Source: DATKPE01 sp035524335
GTDB taxonomy: Bacteria > Bacteroidota > Ignavibacteria > UBA10030 > SZUA-254
Direction: 5' to 3'
DNA: 64,000 nucleotides
Assembly (NCBI GenBank): GCA_035524335.1
Contig: DATKPE010000001.1
Coordinates: 1-64,000, forward strand
Below the pieces are notes generated by a model. It searched no databases. It saw only the letters and a list, made by a program, of their open reading frames with translations, and had not been told where the DNA came from. The translations under genes and the position numbers were made by a program. Positions within the stretch are counted from its first letter, which is position 1; every line of letters begins with the position of its first letter. This document shows, piece after piece, positions 47,252 to 55,627 of this stretch.

Positions 47252-48599
47252 CTCGAAATACGTCTGTCAGCAGTGCGGGTATGAATCACCGCGATGGACG
47301 GGCCGCTGTCCGAGCTGTGAACAGTGGAATTCGTTCGTGGAGGAAATGACCGGCAAGACGGTCGACCGGAAGCGTCACACCGGCGGGAAGCCCGCTCCCA
47401 TTCTCCGGCTGGACCAGGTCGATGCCGTCGATCAGCCCCGCCTCCAGTCGTCGCTTCCGGAATTCGACAGGGTTCTCGGGGGCGGTGTGGTGCCCGGATC
47501 CGTCGTTCTGCTCGGCGGCGATCCCGGCGTCGGTAAATCGACGCTGATGCTCCAGTTTGCGGCCCGCGTGGGCGACCGGACGGTTCTCTATGTCTCGGGT
47601 GAGGAATCGCCCCATCAGATCAGGCTCCGTGCGGAGCGGCTCGGGATCACCGGCGCCGGATCCCTTCTGATTCTCGCGGAGACAAACGCCGATCTGATCG
47701 AGGAACTGATCAGGCGCGATCCGCCCGATCTCATGATCATCGATTCGATCCAGACGATGTACCGGCCGGGCTTCGAAAGCTCTCCCGGAAGCGTGGCGCA
47801 GGTGCGCGAATCGACGACACTGTTTGCCAGAATGGCCAAGGAGATGTCGGTTCCCGCCTTTCTGATCGGTCATGTGACGAAGGAGGGGGCGCTCGCCGGA
47901 CCCAAGGTCATCGAGCATATCGTCGATACGGTTCTGCAGTTCGAGGGGGAACGCCATTACGCGTACCGGGTGCTCCGGGCGATGAAGAACCGATTCGGGT
48001 CGACGAATGAGATAGGCGTGTTCGAGATGAGGGAGGCCGGTCTGCAGGAGGTCAGGAATCCGTCCGCGGTATTTCTTTCCCAGCGCATGTCCGGGGCCTC
48101 CGGATCGACCGTCGTGGCGAGCGTGGAGGGGACCCGGCCGATTCTGATCGAGGTGCAGGCGCTCGTCACCTCCACGAGTTATAATGTTCCCCAGCGGAAC
48201 ACGACCGGACTGGACTATCGCAGGCTTGCACTGCTGATCGCGGTGCTCGAAAAACGGATGGGCGTCAATCTCGGACAGTTCGATGTCTTTGTGAACATTG
48301 CGGGAGGCGTCCGCGCAGAGGAGCCGGCCGTCGACCTCGGCATCGCCAGTTCGATCATCTCGAGCATCCGCGATCTTTCCGTTGATCCGGGCGCCGTTGC
48401 GGTCGGGGAAATCGGTCTTGCCGGCGAGATCCGGACGGTGAGCCACTGCGAGAAACGGGTGCAGGAAGCCGCAAAACTCGGGTTCACCCGGATCGTCCTT
48501 CCCCGCGGAAATATGAACGGCCTCTCCCGTCCGGAGGGGATAGAATGCATCGGCGTCGACAGGATCGATGAAGCGGTCGGAGCACTGCTTGGCAGGTAA
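47238..48599 (+). CDS. radA: DNA repair protein RadA
   Basis: A 453-residue recombination ATPase with GTG start inside the end of nadK. The zinc finger uses C10, C13, C24 and C27 (CQQCGYES ... CPSC). Walker A is GGDPGVGKST (about 93-102); the RadA-specific KNRFGSTNEIGVFEM motif and a Lon-like C-terminal domain (from about 285, with GVRAEEPAVDLGIASSI) complete it. It drives branch migration of recombination intermediates with RecA. Confidence 0.96.
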   Translation: MAKINSKYVCQQCGYESPRWTGRCPSCEQWNSFVEEMTGKTVDRKRHTGGKPAPILRLDQVDAVDQPRLQSSLPEFDRVLGGGVVPGSVVLLGGDPGVGKSTLMLQFAARVGDRTVLYVSGEESPHQIRLRAERLGITGAGSLLILAETNADLIEELIRRDPPDLMIIDSIQTMYRPGFESSPGSVAQVRESTTLFARMAKEMSVPAFLIGHVTKEGALAGPKVIEHIVDTVLQFEGERHYAYRVLRAMKNRFGSTNEIGVFEMREAGLQEVRNPSAVFLSQRMSGASGSTVVASVEGTRPILIEVQALVTSTSYNVPQRNTTGLDYRRLALLIAVLEKRMGVNLGQFDVFVNIAGGVRAEEPAVDLGIASSIISSIRDLSVDPGAVAVGEIGLAGEIRTVSHCEKRVQEAAKLGFTRIVLPRGNMNGLSRPEGIECIGVDRIDEAVGALLGR

Positions 48600-48623
48600 T
48601 TTCTCACATCGGCGGGCATCAGA

Positions 48624-49238
48624 GTGACGCCGCATTCCGGACACGATCTGATTCTTGCAACAAGAAACCGCGGCAAGGTTGGCGAGCTTATCACCCTTCT
48701 CGCGGGTATCGATGTGCAGGTGCATTCCCTCCTTGAGCGGAGCGATATTTCCGAGGTCGTGGAGGACGGCGAGACGTTCGAGCAGAATGCGGTGAAAAAA
48801 GCGGTCGAGATCTTCCGTCAAACGGGCATGCCGGCACTCGCGGACGATTCGGGGCTGGAGGTCGATGCTCTCGGCCTTCAGCCCGGGGTCTACTCCGCGC
48901 GATACGCCGGTGAGCGCGTTTCCTACGAGGAGAATAACCGCAAACTCCTTGCAGAACTCTCCGGGGTCCCGGAGGGGGAGAGAATCGCCCGCTTCCGCTG
49001 TGTGGTTGCGTTTGTCGGCGACGGATACCGGAAAGTGACCGAAGGGATCTGTCCGGGACGGATCGGCCTGTCCCTCCGGGGAACGAACGGCTTCGGCTAT
49101 GATCCTCTCTTCGTCCCCGCCGGATACTCACAGACATTTGCGGAATTGCCTCTCGAAATCAAAAACACCATCAGTCACCGGGGTTTGGCCCTCCGGCGGA
49201 TGATACCTCATTTACGGGAATATTTTTCCGCGCTGTAA
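48624..49238 (+). CDS. rdgB: non-canonical purine NTP pyrophosphatase (RdgB/HAM1)
   Basis: A 204-residue house-cleaning enzyme with GTG start that hydrolyses dITP and XTP to the monophosphate. LILATRNRGKVGEL at the N-terminus, ALADDSGLEVDALG-type segment with the catalytic Asp pair, GVYSARYAG and GTNGFGYDPLFVP are the family motifs, ending ISHRGLALRRMI. It is the last gene of the run starting at leuS; an AT-rich spacer with a promoter follows. Confidence 0.95.
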   Translation: MTPHSGHDLILATRNRGKVGELITLLAGIDVQVHSLLERSDISEVVEDGETFEQNAVKKAVEIFRQTGMPALADDSGLEVDALGLQPGVYSARYAGERVSYEENNRKLLAELSGVPEGERIARFRCVVAFVGDGYRKVTEGICPGRIGLSLRGTNGFGYDPLFVPAGYSQTFAELPLEIKNTISHRGLALRRMIPHLREYFSAL

Positions 49239-49267
49239 ACCCCTTCCTTTCGTCATTGCCGGAGGTC

Positions 49268-49298
49268 TTGATATTATAAATGGCAATGATTATCTTAT
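49268..49298 (+). promoter_or_regulatory. candidate Bacteroidota-type promoter before 49322
   Basis: TTG (49268-49270), 20 bases, TATCTTAT (49291-49298; 6 of 8 to TAnnTTTG) in an AT-rich gap. It argues for translation starting at ATG 49322, 24 bases downstream, rather than at the ATGs at 49280 or 49286 which would lie within or before the promoter. Confidence 0.4.
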
Positions 49299-49321
49299 TC
49301 GAGAAATTTAACGATTCCCGC

Positions 49322-50200
49322 ATGGCTCTGTTCCGTTGGTTGAAAAGAAGCGAAATTCCGCTTGCGTGGGAGTATGCGACCACCGGTCTGCTCTGGCGGA
49401 TCATGGTGTCGGAAGAGAGGCTCCTTGTGGGGGAAGACAGGGATCCGGTCGGCAAGGCCGTTTCTTTTTTTTGTCTTGATGCGGAAACGGGAAAAGCGCT
49501 CTGGCGCGGACGGTCGTTTCCGGAACAATGGTGGATTGGCATCGAGGCGGTGAACCGCGGGACGCTGTTTCTTCATGAATACGCATCACCCGATATGCCG
49601 GAACACAGGAAAATAATTGCGGTCGATCTCCAGACCGGAGAGATACGCTGGAGAAACGACGATCTTGTCTTCGCCGGAGCGGAAGGCGATGCGGTCTTCG
49701 GGCGGAAGGATCTCTTCGGGGAAGACGGCGTCTATGAACTCAGCCGGACAACCGGAGATGTGGTACGAAGACTGGACGAGAATGCCTTTCTCAGCATGAG
49801 GACGGTTCCGGCCGGAGGCAGGTCCACAGCGGAATATCCCTCGGCGGTGGCCGGCGACAGTCCTCTGCCGGCGGACCTCGGCGCCTTCTTCCGGAAAGGG
49901 GCTACGCCGACCGATGAGGTGGCGGGGATCGAATTCCTCCGGTCGGGGGATCTGACCGCCTGCAGTTGGTATGCGCGCGCGCGGTCTGCGGGTGAACATA
50001 TACCGTGGCGGCATCACCTCACGGTGGTGGGCGGCAAAGGGGGCGAAGTCCGATATAGCGATCTTATCACGGAAAACGCCGTCGTGCCGGTTCCCGATGC
50101 ATTCTTTACGGTCGGCCGGAATCTCATTTATACGAAGGGCCGGAACGCGCTCCGGTCGATTATTCTGGGGGAGGGAAGGAGGCCGGATGCCGAAGATTGA
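49322..50200 (+). CDS. PQQ/beta-propeller-like protein of unknown function (possible DUF4905)
   Basis: A 292-residue cytoplasmic-looking protein without signal peptide. Repeated blade-like units such as FFCLDAETGKALWRGR and IIAVDLQTGEIRWRNDD resemble PQQ-type beta-propeller repeats, but only two or three are clear. The general look recalls the Bacteroidota family DUF4905, which I cannot confirm. It overlaps phzF-like by 14 bases. Codon use and GC match its neighbours. No catalytic residues are recognisable. Confidence 0.75.
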   Translation: MALFRWLKRSEIPLAWEYATTGLLWRIMVSEERLLVGEDRDPVGKAVSFFCLDAETGKALWRGRSFPEQWWIGIEAVNRGTLFLHEYASPDMPEHRKIIAVDLQTGEIRWRNDDLVFAGAEGDAVFGRKDLFGEDGVYELSRTTGDVVRRLDENAFLSMRTVPAGGRSTAEYPSAVAGDSPLPADLGAFFRKGATPTDEVAGIEFLRSGDLTACSWYARARSAGEHIPWRHHLTVVGGKGGEVRYSDLITENAVVPVPDAFFTVGRNLIYTKGRNALRSIILGEGRRPDAED

Positions 50201-51092
50201 CATACTTCAGGTCGACGCATTCACGACCGTTCCGCAGACCGGGAATCCGGCCGGAGTGGTGCTGGACGGCCGCGGGTTGAGCGAGAAGCAGATGCAGATG
50301 GTCGCCCGCGAGATGAATGTTTCTGAAACTGCGTTCATTCTTCCCGCGACGAAGGAAGACGCCGATCTCCGGATCCGGTGGTTCACGCCGCAGACGGAGG
50401 TGCCGCTCTGCGGTCACGCCACGGTTGCAAGTTTCCATGCGCTGGCGGAGGGAGGGCACAACGGGATGGAAAAGGACGGTAGCTATTCCTTCCGGCTGGA
50501 GACGGCATCCGGAGTTCTTCCGATCGAAATCGTCAAGGACGCCGGCGTGATCACGGTGATGATGGGATTGAAGGTGCCGGTTCTGGAACGGGTCATGCAC
50601 TACAAAATCGACCTTGTGCGCGTTCTGAACATTACGCTCAGCGAGTTCGAAAACAGAATGCCCATCAGCCGCGGAGATTACCTCCTGGTTCCCGTCAAAC
50701 GGCTCCATACGCTGTTCACGCTGAAGCCGAATCTCGTCACGATGTCGAATTTTCTCGATTCCCGAAACCTCCACGGTCTCTGCATTTTCACGACCGAGAC
50801 GGTCGACCGAGGGTCGGCGGTTCACTCGCGGTTTTTCGCGCCGAATCAGGGCATCAACGAGGACCCCGTCACAGGATCCGCGCACGGACCGCTTGCGGTT
50901 CATCTCTATGAGAACGGTTTCCTCGAGCCCCAGGCGGGGCGGTGCGTCTTCCAGGGCGAACAGGGGGATCCCATCGGCAGGAAGGGGAGGGTGTCGGTGG
51001 AGCTTCTCGTCGAAAACAACAGGCCGGTATCGGTCCGGATCGGCGGGAACGCCGTCACCACCCTCCACGGCTGGATGCAGGTTCAGGACTAA
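50187..51092 (+). CDS. PhzF-family isomerase/epimerase-like protein
   Basis: A 301-residue protein of the diaminopimelate-epimerase fold. Start at 50187 (MPKIDILQVDAF) has GGGAAGGAGG just upstream; earlier in-frame starts lie inside the previous gene. FTTVPQTGNPAGVVL begins the first lobe, the catalytic-type glutamate is in NVSETAFILP, CGHATVASFHAL follows and DPVTGSAHGPLAVHL marks the second lobe. No phenazine genes are nearby, so it is one of the many PhzF homologues with unknown substrate. Confidence 0.9.
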   Translation: MPKIDILQVDAFTTVPQTGNPAGVVLDGRGLSEKQMQMVAREMNVSETAFILPATKEDADLRIRWFTPQTEVPLCGHATVASFHALAEGGHNGMEKDGSYSFRLETASGVLPIEIVKDAGVITVMMGLKVPVLERVMHYKIDLVRVLNITLSEFENRMPISRGDYLLVPVKRLHTLFTLKPNLVTMSNFLDSRNLHGLCIFTTETVDRGSAVHSRFFAPNQGINEDPVTGSAHGPLAVHLYENGFLEPQAGRCVFQGEQGDPIGRKGRVSVELLVENNRPVSVRIGGNAVTTLHGWMQVQD

Positions 51093-51113
51093 CACCACAA
51101 CGGACACTCCCGT

Positions 51114-53159
51114 ATGAGCACACAATCACTGGTCATCCTCGGTGTGGTCGCATTCTCGGTGTCGTTTTTTGTCCTGCGGGTCCGCAGACTGATCACGTAC
51201 CTCGCGATCGGGAAGGCGGAGAACCGGTTCCGATCCCCCTTCCGCCGTCTTGCGAATATGATTGTCGTCGCATTCGGACAGACAAAACTGTTCAGGGAAC
51301 CGCTGGCGGGACTTCTCCACGCGGCGATATTCTGGGGGTTCCTCGTTCTTCTTCTGGCGATCGTCGAATCGATCGGGAGCGGCATCTCGGCATCCTTTTC
51401 CCTGGCATTTCTTGGTCCCTTCTACGGGCCTCTGGCGGTAATGGAGGAGATCGCCGGATTTCTGGTGATCTGTTCCGTTCTGACGGCCCTTTACCGCCGG
51501 GTGGTTACCCGTCCATCGCGTCTTGACGTGCACGGACATGCCCAGGTTGATGCACTGATGATCCTCTCCACGATTCTCTGCATCATGGTGTCGATGTTTT
51601 TCCAGAACGGGGTATCTGTCGCCCTGGGCACCGCAGGCGCCCCGCACGCCCGGTTCATCTCGTCACTGCTGTCCCTGCCGTTTCGGGGCATGGAGACCGA
51701 CTCGCTCGTGGTCTGGTTCAGGATCTTCTGGTGGATCCATATCGGGCTGGTACTCGCATTTCTGAATTATCTCCCCTTCTCGAAGCATCTTCATATCGTC
51801 TCCTCGGTCCCGAATGTTTTCTTCTCCAAGCTGGATGCGCGGGGCACCCTCAAGCCCCTGAACCTGCAGGATGAAACTGCGGTCAGGTTCGGTGCCGCCG
51901 ACGTCGAGGATCTGACCTGGAAACAGCTTCTGGACGGTTATACCTGTACGGAATGCGGCCGCTGTACCGCGGCGTGTCCCGCAGCGCTGACAGGCAAGCC
52001 GCTTTCACCGAAAAAAATCATTGTCGATATCCGGCGCCGTCTTCTGGAAAAGGCCCCGGTTTTCGCCGCGGTGACAAGCGCAGGTCAGACCGGGTCGGAG
52101 GAGAATCCGGCACTTCAGAAGATCGCCGGCCGCCGCCTTGTCGATTCCTATATCACGGAGGACGAACTGTGGGCATGCACGACCTGCATGGCGTGCGTGC
52201 AGGAATGTCCCGTGCAGATCGAACACGTTGATGCGATTGTCGATATGCGTCGCTTCCTCGTTCTCAACGAATCGCGGTTTCCGAAGGAACTGCAGGCGAC
52301 GTTCCAGAACCTGGAGCGGAATTTTACGCCGTGGGCGTTCAGCCATGCTTCACGCGCCGACTGGGCCGCCGGTCTCGCCATCCCGACGATGGCGGAAAAA
52401 CCCGACGCAAAAATCCTTTTCTGGGTCGGGTGCGCCGGGGCGTACGACGCGCGGTATCGGCGGGTGACCGGGGCGTTCGCAAAGCTAATGAAGATGGCGG
52501 GGATCGATTTTGCGATACTCGGGGCGGAGGAAAAATGCACCGGGGATCCGGCCCGGCGCGCGGGAAACGAATATCTCGCGCAGATGCTGATGAACGACAA
52601 TATCGCAACGCTCGCCCGGTACAACGTCCGGAATATCGTCACGACCTGTCCCCACTGTTTCAATATCCTGAAAAATGAATATCCGGCTCTCGGGGGGAAG
52701 TACGACGTCACCCATCACACAACGTTCATCAGCCGGCTCATCGCCGAGGGCCGTCTCCGACCCGCCCGTGCGCTCGATTCCGTCATCACCTATCACGACT
52801 CCTGTTACATCGGGAGATACAATCAGACATATGACGAGCCGCGCGACTCGCTGAAAGCCATTCCGGGCGTTACGCTCGCGGAAATGCCCCGGAGCAGGGA
52901 CAGGGGATTCTGCTGTGGCGCCGGCGGCGCGAGAATGTTCATGGAGGAGACGACGGGAAAACGGGTGAACATCGAGCGGACGGAGGAGGCGCTCTCTCTC
53001 CAGCCCGATGTCATCGGGACCGCATGTCCCTTCTGCATGACGATGATGACCGACGGAGTGAAGGCCCGGGAAGCGGGGGACACGGTGGAGGTGAAGGACG
53101 TCGCGGAACTGGTCCTGGAGGCACTTGAACAGAACGCCCCCGGGGGCACCGCCGGGTAG
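51114..53159 (+). CDS. membrane Fe-S oxidoreductase (EtfQO/HdrD-like, NarI-type anchor)
   Basis: A 681-residue inner-membrane protein. Five or six hydrophobic helices in residues 1-230 with histidines in LLHAAIFWGF, DVHGHAQVDAL and WWIHIGLVLAF resemble the di-haem NarI fold. Two 4Fe-4S clusters follow (CTECGRCTAACP from C278; CTTCMACVQECP from C355), then two CCG domains (TTCPHC, YHDSCYIGRYN, FCCGAGGARM, TACPFC). This order is that of ETF:menaquinone and related oxidoreductases, which pass electrons from acyl-CoA dehydrogenases to the quinone pool. No etfAB is in view, so the donor is inferred. Confidence 0.9.
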   Translation: MSTQSLVILGVVAFSVSFFVLRVRRLITYLAIGKAENRFRSPFRRLANMIVVAFGQTKLFREPLAGLLHAAIFWGFLVLLLAIVESIGSGISASFSLAFLGPFYGPLAVMEEIAGFLVICSVLTALYRRVVTRPSRLDVHGHAQVDALMILSTILCIMVSMFFQNGVSVALGTAGAPHARFISSLLSLPFRGMETDSLVVWFRIFWWIHIGLVLAFLNYLPFSKHLHIVSSVPNVFFSKLDARGTLKPLNLQDETAVRFGAADVEDLTWKQLLDGYTCTECGRCTAACPAALTGKPLSPKKIIVDIRRRLLEKAPVFAAVTSAGQTGSEENPALQKIAGRRLVDSYITEDELWACTTCMACVQECPVQIEHVDAIVDMRRFLVLNESRFPKELQATFQNLERNFTPWAFSHASRADWAAGLAIPTMAEKPDAKILFWVGCAGAYDARYRRVTGAFAKLMKMAGIDFAILGAEEKCTGDPARRAGNEYLAQMLMNDNIATLARYNVRNIVTTCPHCFNILKNEYPALGGKYDVTHHTTFISRLIAEGRLRPARALDSVITYHDSCYIGRYNQTYDEPRDSLKAIPGVTLAEMPRSRDRGFCCGAGGARMFMEETTGKRVNIERTEEALSLQPDVIGTACPFCMTMMTDGVKAREAGDTVEVKDVAELVLEALEQNAPGGTAG

Positions 53160-53167
53160 GCGGTGCC
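53145..53167. terminator. hairpin at a convergent gene junction
   Basis: GGCACCGCC (53145-53153), loop GGGTA, GGCGGTGCC (53159-53167): a perfect 9-base stem that includes the stop codon of the Fe-S gene and lies just before the end of the convergent GroES-like gene at 53172. There is no T-run on either side, so termination would be Rho-assisted or imperfect. Confidence 0.45.
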
Positions 53168-53171
53168 GGTC

Positions 53172-53558
53172 TCAGGTTCCGAGTTCTTCGATCGGGTTCC
53201 TGCGGATTAGCATGAGTATCGCGCTCTGGGGCACGATGAGGTAGCGCTTCGCGTCATATTCTATCTCGATCGCCTGATCCTTGATGAATATGGCGTGATC
53301 ACCTTCTTCTGCCTGGAGAGGGATATATTTCACGGGGTCCTTCGGGGAGGTCGACCATGACTCCTGGTCGATATAATTCGGGTTGGGGACGGGATACCCG
53401 GGGCCGACCTTGACAATGTAACCGCTCTGAACTTTTTCCTTCTCCCGTACATTCGGTGGCAGATAGAGACCGTGTTCCGTACGGTCCTTGTCCGAGTCGG
53501 GGATGATGAGCACCCTGTCTCCGACGACCAGCATCTGTTTCCGGATGATCTTTTCCAT
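53172..53558 (-). CDS. GroES-like co-chaperonin, divergent and without groEL partner
   Basis: A 128-residue Cpn10-fold protein; canonical GroES is about 95. VVGDRVLIIPDSDKDRTEHG opens it; the mobile loop that binds GroEL reads GLYLPP instead of GIVLT/GIVLP. A 25-residue insertion (about 55-80, VPNPNYIDQESW) replaces the roof loop. The end, YLIVPQSAILMLIRR, matches the last strand. No groEL is in the window. Similar longer GroES-family proteins occur in Bacteroidota beside the normal groES; its partner is not known. Confidence 0.82.
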   Translation of the reverse strand: MEKIIRKQMLVVGDRVLIIPDSDKDRTEHGLYLPPNVREKEKVQSGYIVKVGPGYPVPNPNYIDQESWSTSPKDPVKYIPLQAEEGDHAIFIKDQAIEIEYDAKRYLIVPQSAILMLIRRNPIEELGT

Positions 53559-53602
53559 GGTGTGTTCCCGGGTATAATGTACGAAAAATTATAGACGGGC
53601 GC

Positions 53603-54214
53603 CTACTTTCCTGTGTGAACGCCGTAATCCCCTCCGTACATGCCGAAGGTGGGGAGTTCATTCACGGGAGTGAAGGGGGGGATTCCATGCCTGACCGGCT
53701 GAAGGTGGCGGAGGAAGACGACAATTGCGTACCGGTCCTCTTCCGTCATGTGTGAAAAAGCCGCCCACGGCATGATGTCGGGGTTGAAGATCCGGCCGTC
53801 GTCGGCGGCAAGGCCGCATCGGAGGGTCCTGAGCACCTGGGCGGTGGATCTTCTTCCAAGACCGTTCACAGAGTCCGGTGTGAGGTTTCTGCTGACCGCG
53901 GTGCCGAATCCCGGTTCCGTCAGCTTCATCCCACCCGCGAGAAATTCGGAATCGTACTTCGGACCCTTGTCGCCTCCAGGGGTATGGCATCCGGTGCACC
54001 CGATGGTCTGGACGAGGTACCGGCCGCGCTGGGCGATTCTCCGCTCCCCCGCATCGGAGATGCCTGCGAGCGACGGGTAGGCGTTCCGCTCCGCCAGGCT
54101 GAACGAATCGGGCGGCGCCAGCGTGAACGGCGGAATGAGATAGAGGAAACCGAAAAACGCGATGACGATGAGAATGGCCAGACCGATGGCGGTCCATTTC
54201 AGGATTTTTTTCAT
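53603..54214 (-). CDS. membrane-anchored mono-haem cytochrome c
   Basis: A 203-residue protein anchored by residues 8-28 (AIGLAILIVIAFFGFLYLI) with the rest in the periplasm. One haem site, CTGCH (C73-H77), follows GRYLVQTIG; the axial methionine is probably in DIMPWAAFSHM. The pattern NLTPD and MPWAAFSHMTEEDRYAIVVFLR is that of cytochrome subunits of membrane dehydrogenases such as alcohol or gluconate dehydrogenase. Start at 54214 shares one base with the stop of the upstream tri-haem gene (TGATG). No dehydrogenase gene is beside it. Confidence 0.88.
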   Translation of the reverse strand: MKKILKWTAIGLAILIVIAFFGFLYLIPPFTLAPPDSFSLAERNAYPSLAGISDAGERRIAQRGRYLVQTIGCTGCHTPGGDKGPKYDSEFLAGGMKLTEPGFGTAVSRNLTPDSVNGLGRRSTAQVLRTLRCGLAADDGRIFNPDIMPWAAFSHMTEEDRYAIVVFLRHLQPVRHGIPPFTPVNELPTFGMYGGDYGVHTGK

Positions 54215-55545
54215 CAGCGTGTCCCTCCGTTTGCCTGCTGAGGGGTGTCCGATGTCCGGGCCGATCCCGCATTGCCGGGCGGTGAAGTAACGGCAAAATC
54301 CTGTTTCAGAATGAGCATCTTGAATTTGGCCCAGAGATAGGAAAAAACATTGAGACTTTTCGGCGCAGGGATGGCGTTCTGCACCGGAGGAAGCGAACGG
54401 AGATAGGCAATAATGGCCGTGACATCGGAGTTTCTGAAGCTGGCGTAGGATGTCCACGGCATGGGGAACGGGATGGACCGGGAGCCGTCGCGGCGGACCC
54501 CGGTCATGATCGCCTTCTTCAGTTCATCGTCCGTCCACCCGCCGATGCCCGTTTCCTTGTCCGGGGTGAGGTTCGTCGACACGACGGTTCCGTACGGGCC
54601 GAGAGTGAACGTCATGCCGCCGGCCAGTTTCAGCGATTCGAGCATGGAGCCGTCGGCCGCCCGGGGCGTATGACAGTCGATGCATCCATGTGATTCAACG
54701 AGATATCTGCCGTGTTCGACCGGGTCGTTCATTTCTTTCTTTTCCAGCGAATCGTAAAACGAGCCGACCTCCCCGGCCTTCATCGACCATACGGGAGTGC
54801 GTCCGAGGGATCTGACATAGGCGGCCAGGTCGGTGAGTTCCCTGTCGGACGCAGATCCCCGGAACGACGGCATCGGGGTTCCGTCGATTCCCGCAACAAG
54901 ACGATAGTAGATATCCTCGGTGCCGGCGCCGCCCCGGAAGGTCCAGGGTTCCGTCAGGTTCGTCGCGGCGACGGGGTTTTGCCAGTCGTCCGTCAGTCCG
55001 GTGGCGATGGCATCAGCGCCTGTGCCGTCACTGCCGTGACAGCCGTAACACTGAAGTTTATCGTAGACCTTCTTACCCGCCCCGGGCGAACCGGGTGCGG
55101 CCGCAGTCGCTGAACTCCGTACAGCCGCCGGCCGTTCTGCTGTAAAGCGCGGTGAAAATGATTTGATATAGCCGATCAGGGCCCTCAGCGTATCGCCGCC
55201 GACGAACTCGCGCATTCCGGGCATGGAAGTTCCCGGGAGGCCGTCCTGAATGGTTCTCGCAAGATCGGCATCGGATGGTATCGAGCCGGGGCTGGTCGAC
55301 CGGAACTTGTACTTACCCGAGGTAAAATCGCGGGGGCGGGGGGTGACGAGAGGTGCGTCCGGCCCGTCTCCTTTTCCATCCGTGCCGTGGCACATCCCGC
55401 ATCGTGCGGCGTAGACGGATGCTCCAAGAGGAAGGTTCGGGGAGGCCGGCTGAAGCGTTGGATCGGTTGAGCGGCTCCAGGAGACCGACAGAGTGCAGAA
55501 TGCGGCGAATGCCGCGAGCAGAGCGGTAAGAACGAATCGATGCAT
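54214..55545 (-). CDS. secreted tri-haem cytochrome c
   Basis: A 443-residue exported protein with a signal peptide at 1-24 (FVLTALLAAFAAFCTLS). Three haem domains carry CGMCH (49-53), CYGCH (166-170) and CIDCH (288-292). The third domain has HGRYLVESHGCIDCHTP, NLTPDKETGIGGWTDDEL and MPWTSYASFRNSD, closely like the mono-haem gene downstream, suggesting a shared origin. It should work in the periplasm as an electron carrier. It is preceded by a Bacteroidota-type promoter and coupled to the mono-haem cytochrome by a TGATG junction. Confidence 0.9.
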   Translation of the reverse strand: MHRFVLTALLAAFAAFCTLSVSWSRSTDPTLQPASPNLPLGASVYAARCGMCHGTDGKGDGPDAPLVTPRPRDFTSGKYKFRSTSPGSIPSDADLARTIQDGLPGTSMPGMREFVGGDTLRALIGYIKSFSPRFTAERPAAVRSSATAAAPGSPGAGKKVYDKLQCYGCHGSDGTGADAIATGLTDDWQNPVAATNLTEPWTFRGGAGTEDIYYRLVAGIDGTPMPSFRGSASDRELTDLAAYVRSLGRTPVWSMKAGEVGSFYDSLEKKEMNDPVEHGRYLVESHGCIDCHTPRAADGSMLESLKLAGGMTFTLGPYGTVVSTNLTPDKETGIGGWTDDELKKAIMTGVRRDGSRSIPFPMPWTSYASFRNSDVTAIIAYLRSLPPVQNAIPAPKSLNVFSYLWAKFKMLILKQDFAVTSPPGNAGSARTSDTPQQANGGTR

Positions 55546-55580
55546 GATAACCTCAATGATGGTGGATCGTGCTCAGGCCG

Positions 55581-55611
55581 CTAAAATACTATTTTTCAGG
55601 CTCATGCACAA
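55581..55611 (-). promoter_or_regulatory. Bacteroidota-type promoter of the cytochrome pair
   Basis: On the minus strand: TTG (55609-55611), 20 bases, TATTTTAG (55581-55588; 7 of 8 to TAnnTTTG), 35 bases before the cytochrome ATG at 55545. It lies in the 82-base gap after the deoxyribosyltransferase-like gene. Confidence 0.6.
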
Positions 55612-55627
55612 CCGAACCCGGTGGTAT

